Positions 34,358 through 43,904 of a stretch of DNA of 64,000 nt are shown here, one piece after another (position 1 is the first letter of the stretch; each line of letters begins with the position of its first letter). Source of the DNA: CAVSRC01 sp963781775 (lineage in GTDB: Bacteria; Pseudomonadota; Alphaproteobacteria; Rhizobiales; Kaistiaceae); the NCBI GenBank assembly GCA_963781775.1, contig CAWAHE010000016.1, forward strand, positions 161,546 to 225,545, read 5' to 3'. A program made the position numbers and the translations under genes. Under the pieces are notes generated by a model that did no database searches, was not told where the DNA came from, and worked only from the letters and a program-made list of their open reading frames with translations.

Positions 34358-35304
34358 CGTCTTTGCCGCCTGAGGCGCGGGTCGATGACCGCGTAGGCGA
34401 GATCGACCGCGAAGGTGACCGCGATGACTGCGCCGACCAGCAGCAGCACGACGCTCTTCACGACGATCAGGTCGCGTTGCGAAATCGCCTGGAAGACGAG
34501 GCGGCCGAGGCCCGGCAGGAAGAAGACATTCTCGATGATGATGGCGCCGGCGAGCAGGAAGGAGAACTGCAGGCCAATGATGGTCATCACCGGGATCAGC
34601 GCATTGCGCACCGCATGGCGGCGGATAGCCTGCGCCGCGGTCAGGCCCTTGGCGCGGGCGGTGCGCATGAAGTCCTCATGCAGCGTGTCGAGCAGCGACG
34701 AACGCATCACCCGCGCCAGGATCGACGCCTGCGGCAGCGCCAGGGCGATCGCCGGCAGGGTCAGCGCCTTCAGTCCGGCCAGCAGCCCGGCGTTCCATCC
34801 GGGAAAGCCGCCGGCTGAGAACCAGTGCAGGCCGAGCGAGAAGGCGAGCACCAGCAGCATGGCGAACCAGAAATTCGGTACGGCAATGCCGAGCTGCGTG
34901 GCGCCCATGACGATCAGGTCGGTGGGACGGTTGCGCCGCGCGGCCGCCACGATACCGACCGGAAACGCAATGACGATGGCGAGGGCCAGCGCCAGCAGCG
35001 CCAGCGGCAGGCTGACCCACAGGCGCTGCGCGATCAATTCGCCGACGGGCACCCGGTAGGTGTAGCTCACGCCGAAATCGCCGGTGACGAAGCCTCCAAT
35101 CCACGCCAGGTAGCGCCAGAGGAGCGGCTGGTCGAGGCCGAGTTGGTGGCGGAGGGCGGCGACCGTGTCGGGCTGGGCGTTGAGGCCCAACATGAACGAC
35201 GCCGGATCGCCGGGCAGAATCTCCATGACCACGAAGATCACGATGCTGGCGGCAATGAGCGTCGCGGCGAGCGAGACGAGGCGTGTGAGGACGAACGATC
35301 CCAT
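34354..35304 (-). CDS. peptide ABC transporter permease (DppB type)
   Basis: The 316-residue permease has DppB hallmarks: IFVVMEILPGDPASFMLG near the N-terminus, the loop RAKGLTAAQAIRRHAVRNAL and a C-terminal VDLAYAVIDPRLR. It carries about six membrane helices. It is encoded between the binding protein (56 bp upstream) and the DppC-type permease (four-base overlap). Confidence 0.93.
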   Translation of the reverse strand: MGSFVLTRLVSLAATLIAASIVIFVVMEILPGDPASFMLGLNAQPDTVAALRHQLGLDQPLLWRYLAWIGGFVTGDFGVSYTYRVPVGELIAQRLWVSLPLALLALALAIVIAFPVGIVAAARRNRPTDLIVMGATQLGIAVPNFWFAMLLVLAFSLGLHWFSAGGFPGWNAGLLAGLKALTLPAIALALPQASILARVMRSSLLDTLHEDFMRTARAKGLTAAQAIRRHAVRNALIPVMTIIGLQFSFLLAGAIIIENVFFLPGLGRLVFQAISQRDLIVVKSVVLLLVGAVIAVTFAVDLAYAVIDPRLRRQRR

Positions 35305-35360
35305 GCTCGGCTGCCGTCAGGAACGCGGAGCCGGTGCGGCCGGCCCCGCGCGGTCTGTTC

Positions 35361-36845
35361 TCATTCCTCCCAATAGGCGGCCGTGAGGTCGTTCGCCTGG
35401 ACGGGGGAGTTGGCCCAAAGTCCCTGGATTTTGGCGTTCCAGACGCCGGTCTTGGCGAGTTCGAACAGGAAGACATTGACCGCGTCCTCGGCGATCTTGC
35501 GCTGCGCGTCACCCAGCAGCGCGAGGCGCTTGGCCGGATCGGTGGCGAGATTGAGGTCGTCCATGATCTTCTTGAACGCGTCGGAGTGGTAGTCGAAGTA
35601 GTAGTCGTCGCGCGCGTAGATGTTGATGTCCGCCGGCTCCGTATGGGAGACGATCGTCAGGTCGTAGTCCTTTTGCTTGAACACGTCGGCGAGCCACTGC
35701 GCCCATTCGACGTTGATGAGCTGGGCATCGACGCCGACCGCCTTGAGCTGCTGCGCGATGATTTCGCCGCCTCGCCGGGCATAGGCCGGCGGCGGCAACT
35801 TGAGCGTCACCTTGAAGCCGTCCGGATAGCCGGCTTCCTTGAGCAGTTCCTTGGCCTTGTTCGGGTTGTACGCATACATGCCGGTGAGATCGACGTAGCC
35901 GGGATCGGCCGGCGAGAAATGGCTGCCGATCGGCGTGCCGTAGCCGAACATGGCGCCATCGATGATGGCTTGTCTGTCGATGGCGTAGGACATCGCCTGG
36001 CGGACCTTGAGGTCGTTGAACGGCTTCTTGCCGTTATTCATCGCCATGATGGTCTCGCCCTCGGTCGTCCCGATCACCACGGCAAAGCGCGGATCGGCCT
36101 TGAACTGCGCGAGGGTTTCCGGCGCCGGGAAGTTGGGGAAGGCATCGACGTCGCCGGCCATCATTGCCGAGAAGGCAGCAGTCGGATCGGCGATGAACTT
36201 GAACGTTGCCTTGTCGAGCTTGATCGGCGTGCCCCAATAGTCCGGGTTCTTGGCCAGTTCGACGTGATCGCCCTTCACCCACTCGACAAACTTGAAAGGT
36301 CCGGTGCCGATCGGCTTGGTCGCATTGTCGCCGGCGCTTTCCGGCGCCACGATCACCGCGTCGCCCCACGCCATGTTGAACAGAAAATTGCCTTGCGGGT
36401 GCGCCAGCGTGACCTTGACGGTCGCCGGGTCAACCACGTCAACCGAGGCGATGGCCGCGAAAAGTCCCTTCTGGGCATTGGTCGAGTCGGCCGCACGGGC
36501 GCGATCCAGCGAGAACTTGACGTCGCTGGCGTCGAACGCCGTTCCGTCGTGGAACTTGACACCGTCCTGGAGGTGGAACGTGTAGGTCAGCCCGTCATCC
36601 GAGATGTCCCACGACTTGGCAAGGTCGGGCTGAACGCTGCCGTCGGCGACGATGCGGGTGAGCCCCTCGAAGACGTTGGCGTAGACCACCTCGTCGATGG
36701 CAGCCGCCGCACCCGCGGTCGGGTCGAGATTCGGCGGCTCCAGCACCATGCCGACAGTCAGGTCGGTCCGCGCGGCAAAGGCCGGCCCGGATACCACGCC
36801 GGCCAGCAAAGCGACGGCAAGCGCCGCCAGTCTGAATCCCCGCAT
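35361..36845 (-). CDS. peptide ABC transporter substrate-binding protein (family 5)
   Basis: The 494-residue periplasmic receptor has a signal peptide (MRGFRLAALAVALLAGVVSG, then PAFA) and SBP_bac_5 features. These include ANVFEGLTRIVADGSVQPDL, AKSWDISDDGLTYTFHLQDG and VKFHDGTAFDASDVKFSLDR, followed by ARDDYYFDYHSDAFKKIMDD. Such proteins bind di- or oligopeptides or similar amides. The M20 hydrolase gene just upstream suggests that the imported compound is an N-acylated amino acid or peptide hydrolysed inside the cell. Confidence 0.93.
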   Translation of the reverse strand: MRGFRLAALAVALLAGVVSGPAFAARTDLTVGMVLEPPNLDPTAGAAAAIDEVVYANVFEGLTRIVADGSVQPDLAKSWDISDDGLTYTFHLQDGVKFHDGTAFDASDVKFSLDRARAADSTNAQKGLFAAIASVDVVDPATVKVTLAHPQGNFLFNMAWGDAVIVAPESAGDNATKPIGTGPFKFVEWVKGDHVELAKNPDYWGTPIKLDKATFKFIADPTAAFSAMMAGDVDAFPNFPAPETLAQFKADPRFAVVIGTTEGETIMAMNNGKKPFNDLKVRQAMSYAIDRQAIIDGAMFGYGTPIGSHFSPADPGYVDLTGMYAYNPNKAKELLKEAGYPDGFKVTLKLPPPAYARRGGEIIAQQLKAVGVDAQLINVEWAQWLADVFKQKDYDLTIVSHTEPADINIYARDDYYFDYHSDAFKKIMDDLNLATDPAKRLALLGDAQRKIAEDAVNVFLFELAKTGVWNAKIQGLWANSPVQANDLTAAYWEE

Positions 36846-36893
36846 TGCCCTGTCTCCCTCGCTTCTTGGGCCGCGCCCCTCGGGCTGCGGCCG

Positions 36894-38174
36894 TCATGCA
36901 CGTCCGAAAAGCAGGTGGTGCATGGCCAGAGCCATGATCTTAGCCGAATCCACCATGTCGTCGATGATCACATATTCGTCTGGCTGGTGAGCGAGGTCGA
37001 GAATGCCGGGACCATAGGCGATGCAGTCCTTGACCCGACCGATCCGGTCGATGTGCTTCTGGTCGTAGGTCCCGGGCGAAACCACATATTCGGCCTCGCG
37101 GCCGAGTACCTCCCGGATGGCGGCAGAAACCGAGCGCACGACCGGCGCGTCGCGGTCGGTCATGGTCGGGATCACGTCCCAGAGGTCGCGCAGTTCGTAG
37201 CGGAACCCGTCCCGGCGTCCGGCAATGCGGTCGAGAAGGGCGCGCATCTCGCTCTTCACGTCGGCCACATCCTCCTCGATGAGGAATCGCCGGTCGATGA
37301 CCGCGCGGCAGGAATCGGCGACGCAAGCCGAAGGGAAGCCGGAGAATTCCTCGCCCATGCCGCCATGGATCGAGTTGACGTTCATGGTCGACTGGCGCGC
37401 GCCGTCAGGCACCACCGGCATGGCTGTCCGGCGTCCAGCGAGGGCCGGATAGAGCTCCGTCTCGAAGGCATCCAGCACGGCGCCCATGTGCCGGATGGCA
37501 CTGTCGCCCAGAAACGGCATCGACCCATGTGCGATCCGTCCCTTCGTCTCGATCTCGGCCCACCACACGCCGCGATGGCCGAGGCAGACGCGATCTTTGT
37601 TGAGTGGTTCGGGGATGATGACGTGATCGATACGCGGCCGGGCGAGGATGCCTTTCTCGGCGAGGTAGGCGACGCCGCCATAGCCGCCCGACTCCTCGTC
37701 GGCCGTTCCGGAGATCTCGATGGCGCCGGGATGATCGGGATAGAGGGCGAGGAACGCTTCGACCGCGACGATCGACGTCGCCAGTCCGCCCTTCATGTCG
37801 CAGGCGCCGCGCCCATAGATCCGTCCATCGCGGACCGCGGCGCCGAACGGATCGAGGCTCCACCCGGCGCCGGCCTCGACGACGTCAATGTGCGAGTTGA
37901 AATGAACGCAGGGCCCCGGACTGCGTCCCTCGCGCCGCGCCACCACGTTCCAGCGCGGATAGCGATCACTGTCGCCGGGCGTTCCCTCGGCGCGCACGAA
38001 CGTCGCGGCGAAACCCAGCGGCGCCAACCGTGCCGCGATATAGTCACAGCATTCGCGATAGCCTTCGCCGGGCGGATTGACCGTCGGGATGCGGATGAGG
38101 TCGGACGTCAGCGAGACCAGCTCGTCACGCCGCTCCTCGACCTTGCGCCCGATCGCCTCCAGCACGCGTTCCAC
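36894..38174 (-). CDS. M20 family amidohydrolase (ArgE/DapE-like)
   Basis: The 426-residue enzyme has the co-catalytic zinc-site motifs HIDVVE (His95, Asp97), GACDMKGG (Asp126) and TADEESGG (Glu160/161). It has the usual catalytic plus lid domains of ArgE/DapE relatives that cleave N-acyl or peptide bonds. GTG 38174 is the start. It is the first gene of the peptide-transport operon, and the binding-protein gene begins 48 bp after its stop. The exact substrate cannot be told from sequence. Confidence 0.88.
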   Translation of the reverse strand: MERVLEAIGRKVEERRDELVSLTSDLIRIPTVNPPGEGYRECCDYIAARLAPLGFAATFVRAEGTPGDSDRYPRWNVVARREGRSPGPCVHFNSHIDVVEAGAGWSLDPFGAAVRDGRIYGRGACDMKGGLATSIVAVEAFLALYPDHPGAIEISGTADEESGGYGGVAYLAEKGILARPRIDHVIIPEPLNKDRVCLGHRGVWWAEIETKGRIAHGSMPFLGDSAIRHMGAVLDAFETELYPALAGRRTAMPVVPDGARQSTMNVNSIHGGMGEEFSGFPSACVADSCRAVIDRRFLIEEDVADVKSEMRALLDRIAGRRDGFRYELRDLWDVIPTMTDRDAPVVRSVSAAIREVLGREAEYVVSPGTYDQKHIDRIGRVKDCIAYGPGILDLAHQPDEYVIIDDMVDSAKIMALAMHHLLFGRA

Positions 38175-38308
38175 TCCGTTACCCGGCGCGCATCAGGCGC
38201 CATTCCCGAGCCTCGACACTGGCGCGGAATCTGTCAATCGCCTTCGCGGCATGCGCGACGCGCTACGGCTTGTATCCCACGCGTACGCAACTGCCCTATG
38301 TTGACCCT

Positions 38309-39178
38309 ATGAGTCACGTCAGCCCGCCGTCAGCCCTGGCCAGGCGGATCGTCATCACCGGAGCCACAAATGGCATCGGCCTGGCTGCCGCGAAGGCGCT
38401 GGCCGCCGGTGGCTCGGCGCTGACGATCGTCGCGCGCGATCGTGACAAAGCCGGCGCGACAAGCGCGGAGATTGCCCGCATTACGCCAGGCGGCGAGCCT
38501 GCCGATGTTCTCCTCGCCGATCTGTCGTCGCTGGCGGAAGTTCGCCGGCTGGCCAACGAGATCGCCGATCGCTACGAGCGGGTCGACGTGCTCGTCAACA
38601 ATGCTGGCGCCATGTTCTCGCGCCGCCAGCTGAGCGTCGACGGCATCGAGATGACATGGGCCCTCAACCACCTCGGGCCATTCCTGCTGACCACGCTGCT
38701 GCTCGACCGGCTTCAGGCGAGCTCCCCCGCGCGCATCGTCACGACTGCGTCCGGCGCGCATCGCCATGCGCGAATTCCGTTCGACGATCTCAATGCGGAG
38801 CGCTCATACGGCGGCTTGCGGCGTTACGGTCAGTCGAAGCTGGCCAATATCCTCTTCACAGCCGAGCTTGCCCGCCGCATCGCCGGCACCGGCGTCACGG
38901 CCACCTGCTTCCATCCCGGTCTGGTCGCGACCGGGTTCAACCACAACAACGGCGTATTGATGCGCACCGGGATGTTCTTTCTCGATTTCATCGCACGCCG
39001 TCCGGAGAAAGGCGCCGAGACGCTTGTCTGGCTGGCAACCGCCCCCGAGGCGGCCGGCCTGAGTGGCGGCTACTTCATCGACGAAGAGGAGCGCCCGCCA
39101 AGCAAGGCGGCGCGGAACGCCGACACCGCGCGGCGGCTCTGGCAGATCAGCGAAGAGCAGGTCGCCCGCTCGGCCTGA
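38309..39178 (+). CDS. SDR-family oxidoreductase, retinol-dehydrogenase-like
   Basis: The 289-residue SDR has the cofactor motif GATNGIGLAA, NNAGAMFSRRQ, serine in IVTTASGAHRH and YGQSK (catalytic Tyr-x-x-x-Lys). It also has CFHPGLVATGF, a pattern of the retinol/WW-domain dehydrogenase-like subgroup. ATG 38309 is selected because upstream in-frame codons overlap the promoter region shared with the divergent peptide operon. Its substrate is unknown. Confidence 0.87.
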   Translation: MSHVSPPSALARRIVITGATNGIGLAAAKALAAGGSALTIVARDRDKAGATSAEIARITPGGEPADVLLADLSSLAEVRRLANEIADRYERVDVLVNNAGAMFSRRQLSVDGIEMTWALNHLGPFLLTTLLLDRLQASSPARIVTTASGAHRHARIPFDDLNAERSYGGLRRYGQSKLANILFTAELARRIAGTGVTATCFHPGLVATGFNHNNGVLMRTGMFFLDFIARRPEKGAETLVWLATAPEAAGLSGGYFIDEEERPPSKAARNADTARRLWQISEEQVARSA

Positions 39179-39388
39179 CGCCCGGCCAGGCTCCACGCAC
39201 TGCAAATTTCGGGATCGTGCGATCCAGTTGCCGTCAGCCCGTCCGAGCCCCTAAGCTTGCAACCGAGTCAGACAGACGCTTCGCCGCCGACGTCGGCCGT
39301 CTCACCGACGACGACCACGCGTCTTTCAATAGTGAGCTGATGCGGCGGCAGCATTGGAACAGCTCCGCGAAGTCATAGGGGGGAATGG

Positions 39389-40030
39389 GTGAAGAAGGCA
39401 CTGATCGTGTGGGGCGGGCTCGAACTGCATGAGCCCGAGGCGGGCGCGGATGTCGCGCGCGCGATGCTCGAAGCCGAGGGTTTTGCGGTGACGGTGACGG
39501 GCGATTCCGGCGCCCTCGGCGCCGACGACATCGGCTCCTATGACCTCATAATGCCGCAAGTGACCGGTGGCGAGCTCAGCCGCGAGAACGCCATCCGCCT
39601 CTGCGCCGCGGTCGAGGCGGGCAGCGGCTATGCCGCGTTCCATCACGGCATCTCCACCAGTTTTCCCGGCAACGTGCGGACACGTTTTCTCGGCGGCTGC
39701 ACCTTCGTCGGGCACCCCGGCGACATCATCACCTACCGCGTCGATCCACTGGCGACCGACGATCCGGTCATGGCCGGAATCAAGAGCTTCGAACACACCT
39801 CCGAGCAGTATTACCTGCATGTCGATCCGACCGTGACGGTGCTCGCGACCACGACCTTCTCGGGCGAGCACGCGTCGTGGAAGACCGGGGCGGTGGTGCC
39901 GCAGGTCTATAAATCCGCCTTCGGCAAGGGCCGCGTCTTTTACACCGCCTTCGGCCACAAGCCGGCCGAACTCGACAAGCCTGAGATCCGCACGATCCTC
40001 CGTCGCGGCATGTTGTGGGCGGCGCGGTGA
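39389..40030 (+). CDS. ThuA-domain protein
   Basis: The 213-residue protein has the class-I-glutaminase-like ThuA fold: ALIVWGGLELHEPEAGADVA, GSGYAAFHHGISTSF, HPGDIITYRVDP, TSEQYYLHVDPTV, GRVFYTAFGHKPAELD. ThuA proteins are found in trehalose and related sugar pathways, with uncertain chemistry. GTG 39389 follows AGGGGGGAATGG. The stop overlaps the start of the aldo-keto reductase (GTGA), so the two are coupled. Confidence 0.9.
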   Translation: MKKALIVWGGLELHEPEAGADVARAMLEAEGFAVTVTGDSGALGADDIGSYDLIMPQVTGGELSRENAIRLCAAVEAGSGYAAFHHGISTSFPGNVRTRFLGGCTFVGHPGDIITYRVDPLATDDPVMAGIKSFEHTSEQYYLHVDPTVTVLATTTFSGEHASWKTGAVVPQVYKSAFGKGRVFYTAFGHKPAELDKPEIRTILRRGMLWAAR

Positions 40031-41052
40031 TCCCCGTACGGGCGATCGGGACCACCGGTCTTGAACTCACGCGGATCGGCTTCGGCGGCGCGCCGGTCGG
40101 CGACCTGCGGCGGGCGCGATCCGAAGCCGAAGCGCGGGCGCTGCTGCAGGCGGCATGGGACGCTGGCATCCGCTACTTCGACACGGCGCCGATGTATGGC
40201 GGCGGCCTCTCCGAGCGTCGCATCGGCGACTTCCTGCGCGACAGGCCGCGCGACCGTTACGTGCTCTCGACGAAGGTTGGCCGCCTGCTCGTGCCCGACC
40301 GCGCCCACGCGCTCACCGCCTATGCCGGCGACCGGAGGGCTATGCCGTTCCGGGCTGTGTTCGACTACTCCTATGACGGCATCATGCGCAGCTACGAGCA
40401 GAGCCTGCAGCGGCTCGGGCTCGAACGCATCGACATCCTCTACATCCACGATCTCGGCCACTTCAGCCAGGGCGAGCGCTACGACGAAACGCTGCGGCAG
40501 GCGCTCGACGGCGGCATCCGGGCCCTGATCGAATTGCGCGAGTCAGGCGCGGTGGCGGCGATCGGCGCCGGCGTCAACGAGACACCGATCCTCGAAGTGC
40601 TGATGGACCACGCCCATTGGGACCTGTTCCTGCTCGCCAACCGCTATACCCTGCTCGACCAGGCCGTGCTCGACGGCTTCTTCGAGCGCTGCGCCCGCGA
40701 GCGCGTGAGAATCGTCGACGGCGCCCCCCTCAACGCCGGCATCCTCGCGACCGGCGCGGTGCCGGGAGCGCGCTATGATTACGCCCCGGCGAGCGAAGCG
40801 ATACTCGACAAGGTCCGGCGGATCGATGCCGTGTGCCGCGCGCACGGCGTGCCGATGATCCACGCCGCGCTCGCCTTCCCGCTGGGGCACGAGGCCGTGG
40901 CCTCGATCATCCCGGGACCCTCAACAGCGGCGGAGTTCGCTTCGAACCTCGCCGCCTACACGACCGCGATGCCCGCGGCCCTCTGGGACGATCTGAAACA
41001 CGAGGGGTTGCTGCATCCCGACGCTCCACCCCCGAAAACGCCGATCCTCTAG
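40027..41052 (+). CDS. aldo-keto reductase, fucose/aldose dehydrogenase-like
   Basis: The 341-residue TIM-barrel oxidoreductase has the catalytic Asp and Tyr in YFDTAPMYGGGLSE, Lys in LSTKVG and His in ILYIHDLGHF. The pattern SERRIGDFLRDRPRDRYVLS is typical of L-fucose/D-threo-aldose 1-dehydrogenase. It would oxidise a free aldose to its lactone with NAD(P). GTG 40027 overlaps the ThuA stop codon by two bases, linking both to one sugar pathway. Confidence 0.88.
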   Translation: MIPVRAIGTTGLELTRIGFGGAPVGDLRRARSEAEARALLQAAWDAGIRYFDTAPMYGGGLSERRIGDFLRDRPRDRYVLSTKVGRLLVPDRAHALTAYAGDRRAMPFRAVFDYSYDGIMRSYEQSLQRLGLERIDILYIHDLGHFSQGERYDETLRQALDGGIRALIELRESGAVAAIGAGVNETPILEVLMDHAHWDLFLLANRYTLLDQAVLDGFFERCARERVRIVDGAPLNAGILATGAVPGARYDYAPASEAILDKVRRIDAVCRAHGVPMIHAALAFPLGHEAVASIIPGPSTAAEFASNLAAYTTAMPAALWDDLKHEGLLHPDAPPPKTPIL

Positions 41053-41098
41053 CCGACTGTTCAGCCGCACCGCATTCCGCTAAACGGCTGCCTGCAAG

Positions 41099-42919
41099 AT
41101 GGCAGCCCCCCTTCTCATCCTTCAGGACATTCGGCTCACCTTTGGCGGCACGCCTCTCCTGGGCGGCGCCGAACTGTCGGTCAGCGCCGGCGAGCGGCTC
41201 TGCCTGGTCGGGCGGAACGGCACCGGCAAGTCGACGCTGTTGAAGCTCGCCGCCGGACTGATCGAGCCCGATGCCGGCAGCCGCTTCCTGCAACCCGGCG
41301 TCACCCTCCGCTATCTGCCACAGGAACCCGACCTGAGCGGCTTCGCGACGACGGCCGCCTTCGTCGAGGCGGGTCTCGCACCCGGCGACGATCCCCACCG
41401 GGCACGGATGCTGCTCGATCAGCTGGGCCTGACCGGCGATGAGGATCCTGCCAGCCTTTCGGGCGGCGAAAGCCGTCGCGCGGCGCTCGCCCGCATTCTG
41501 GCGCCCGATCCCGACATTCTGCTTCTCGACGAACCGACCAACCATCTCGACGTCGCGGCCATCGAGGACCTCGAGGACACCCTGCTCAATTCGCGCTCGG
41601 CGATGGTGCTGATCAGCCATGACCGCCGATTCCTGGAGAATCTCGGGCGCGCCACGGTCTGGCTCGATCGCGGCATGACGCGGCGCCTGGACCGCGGCTT
41701 TGCGGACTTCGAGGCATGGCGTGACGACGCACTGGCCGAGGAGGAGATCGACCGCCACAAGCTCGATCGCACAATCGCCCGCGAAGAGGACTGGCTCCGC
41801 TATGGCGTAAGCGCGAGACGCAAGCGCAATCAGGGGCGGCTCCGCGCGCTGCAGGACCTCCGCAGCGAGCGCATCCGCCGGAAGACGAACGCGCCGCTCG
41901 GTGCGATCAATCTTTCCGTCCAGGACGCCGAGCGCTCCGGCAAGATGGTGATCGAGGCGGAGAATGTCTCAAAGAGCTATGGCGACCGGCCGATCGTTCG
42001 CGACCTCAGCCTCAGGATCGAGCGTGGCAACCGGGTCGGCATCGTCGGCCCCAACGGTGCCGGCAAGACGACCCTCATCAACCTGCTGACCGGCGCGACC
42101 GAACCCGACTCAGGCAAGGTGCGCCTCGGCGCAAATCTGGCCGTCGCAACACTCGATCAGGGACGGGAGAGCCTCGACCCGGAAACGACGGTGGCCGCCG
42201 TCCTCACCGAAGGGCGCGGGGACACGGTTCTGGTCAATGGTGAAGCGCGACACGTTGTCGGCTACATGAAGGACTTCCTGTTCCGGCCGGAGCAGGCGCG
42301 CACACCCCTGAAGGCTCTGTCGGGGGGCGAGCGCGGGCGGCTCATGCTTGCCCGCGCTCTGGCACGGCCATCCAACCTGCTGGTCCTCGACGAGCCCACC
42401 AACGATCTCGATCTCGAGACCCTCGACCTCTTGCAGGAGACGCTCGCGGCCTATCCGGGGACCCTCCTCCTCGTCAGCCACGACCGCGATTTTCTCGACC
42501 GCGTCGTGACCTCCGTGATCGCGTCAGACGGCGACGGGCGATGGACCGAGTACGCCGGCGGCTATTCCGACATGGTGGCGCAGCGCGGCCACGGCATCGG
42601 CGTCAAGCCCGCCGCGACCTCGCGCAAGGCTGCGCTGCGGCCGGCGCCGGTGACCGCGCCGCCTCGCGCCGGGCCGCGCCGCCGCCTCACGTTTGCCGAC
42701 CAACACGCGCTGAAGACCCTACCGGCAAGGATCGAGGCGCTTTCAGCGGAAATCCGCCGCCTGGAAGGCGTGCTTGCCGACGCCGACCTTTATCGCCGCG
42801 ACCCGAAAGCCTTTGCGGCATCGAGCGCGGCATTGGCGACCGCCCGCGACGAGGCGGCGCGGGCGGAGGAAGCGTGGCTGCGCGCGGAACTCCTGCGCGA
42901 AGAGATCGAGCGAAGCTAG
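41099..42919 (+). CDS. uup: ABC-F family ATPase, Uup-like
   Basis: The 606-residue protein has two ABC cassettes without membrane domains: GRNGTGKST with LSGGESRRAALARIL, then GPNGAGKTT with LSGGERGRLMLARAL. Between them is the arginine-rich interdomain linker (RRKRNQGRLRALQDLRSERI). At the end is a coiled-coil C-terminal domain (ARIEALSAEIRRLEGVLADA). ABC-F proteins of the Uup group act on ribosomes or nucleic acids. It begins 46 bp after the aldo-keto reductase stop but is probably unrelated to the sugar genes. Confidence 0.92.
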   Translation: MAAPLLILQDIRLTFGGTPLLGGAELSVSAGERLCLVGRNGTGKSTLLKLAAGLIEPDAGSRFLQPGVTLRYLPQEPDLSGFATTAAFVEAGLAPGDDPHRARMLLDQLGLTGDEDPASLSGGESRRAALARILAPDPDILLLDEPTNHLDVAAIEDLEDTLLNSRSAMVLISHDRRFLENLGRATVWLDRGMTRRLDRGFADFEAWRDDALAEEEIDRHKLDRTIAREEDWLRYGVSARRKRNQGRLRALQDLRSERIRRKTNAPLGAINLSVQDAERSGKMVIEAENVSKSYGDRPIVRDLSLRIERGNRVGIVGPNGAGKTTLINLLTGATEPDSGKVRLGANLAVATLDQGRESLDPETTVAAVLTEGRGDTVLVNGEARHVVGYMKDFLFRPEQARTPLKALSGGERGRLMLARALARPSNLLVLDEPTNDLDLETLDLLQETLAAYPGTLLLVSHDRDFLDRVVTSVIASDGDGRWTEYAGGYSDMVAQRGHGIGVKPAATSRKAALRPAPVTAPPRAGPRRRLTFADQHALKTLPARIEALSAEIRRLEGVLADADLYRRDPKAFAASSAALATARDEAARAEEAWLRAELLREEIERS

Positions 42920-43065
42920 CGTCCGCCGATGGCTCATCGGCGCGCGGCGAGCCGGCCGTTGGCGGAAAAGTTGGCGCCACGCCGCTGAAGCCCCTAAGCT
43001 TCAGCGGCCAACAAGCGCTGGAAAAAAACCGCGCCGCACGTCACGGATCCGCAGGGAGAACGGAA

Positions 43066-43860
43066 ATGCCGAACAGGATCAAGGAAATCTGGGCGCAGGG
43101 CGGAACCGCGATTGGCGGCTGGCTCGCCATTCCTTCCGGTTTCTCGGCCGAGGTCATGGCCAAGGCCGGCTACGACGCCCTGAACGTCGACATGCAGCAC
43201 GGCGTCCAGGACTATCAATCGCTGGTCGCCTGCTATCAGGCGATCGGACCGGCCGGCCCCGTGCCGATGGCGCGGGTGCCATGGCTTGAGCCGGGCATCA
43301 TCGGCAAGGTGCTCGACGCCGGCGCCGCGGGCATCATCTGCCCCATGATCAATACCGTGCAGCAGGCCAAGGATCTCGTGTCCTACATGCGCTACCCGCC
43401 GATGGGCCTGCGCAGCCACGGCCCCATTCGCGCCGGCACATACGGAGAGGCCGGCACCTACTACAAGACGGCCAATGCCGACGTCATCTGCATGCCGATG
43501 ATCGAGACGGAGGAGGCTGTCGACAATATCGAAGCGATCGTCGATGTGCCCGGCATCGATGCCGTCTATATCGGACCCGGCGATCTCGGCTTCTCGATCG
43601 GCCTGCAGCCCAAGCTCGACCGCGAAGAGCCGGAGATCCTGAAATTCTACGAGCGCATCCTGCGGGCCTGCGAGCGGCGCGGCATCTACGCCGGCATCCA
43701 CAACGCCTCGCCCGCCTACGCCATCCGCATGATGGAAATGGGCTTCCGCTTCCTGGTGCTCGGCAACGATTCCGGTGTGTTGCTGCGCGGCGCCAAGAGC
43801 GACGTGGAGGCGGTCAACGTGGCGCGCGTCAAGGCCAAGACGCCGGCGAAGGTCGCCTGA
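43066..43860 (+). CDS. HpcH/HpaI family aldolase
   Basis: The 264-residue class II aldolase has VDMQHGVQDY, the arginine of VPMARVPWLEPG, ICPMINTVQQAKDLV, a metal-binding glutamate in CMPMIETEEAVDNIE and the closing IGPGDLGFSIG. The family cleaves 2-keto-3-deoxy sugar acids and similar compounds to pyruvate and an aldehyde. ATG 43066 has AGGGAGAACGGAA before it. With the convergent 2-hydroxyacid dehydrogenase and the uronate-dehydrogenase-like gene next door it suggests sugar-acid breakdown. Confidence 0.92.
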   Translation: MPNRIKEIWAQGGTAIGGWLAIPSGFSAEVMAKAGYDALNVDMQHGVQDYQSLVACYQAIGPAGPVPMARVPWLEPGIIGKVLDAGAAGIICPMINTVQQAKDLVSYMRYPPMGLRSHGPIRAGTYGEAGTYYKTANADVICMPMIETEEAVDNIEAIVDVPGIDAVYIGPGDLGFSIGLQPKLDREEPEILKFYERILRACERRGIYAGIHNASPAYAIRMMEMGFRFLVLGNDSGVLLRGAKSDVEAVNVARVKAKTPAKVA

Positions 43861-43869
43861 GGTCAGGTA

Positions 43870-43896
43870 CCCGCCGCAACCGCGAGGAGCGGCGGG
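43870..43896. terminator. hairpin between convergent genes
   Basis: CCCGCCGC (43870-43877) pairs perfectly with GCGGCGGG (43889-43896). It sits in the 44-bp gap between the aldolase and the convergent dehydrogenase. No T-tract is present. Confidence 0.4.
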
Positions 43897-43904
43897 CTCG
43901 GTCC

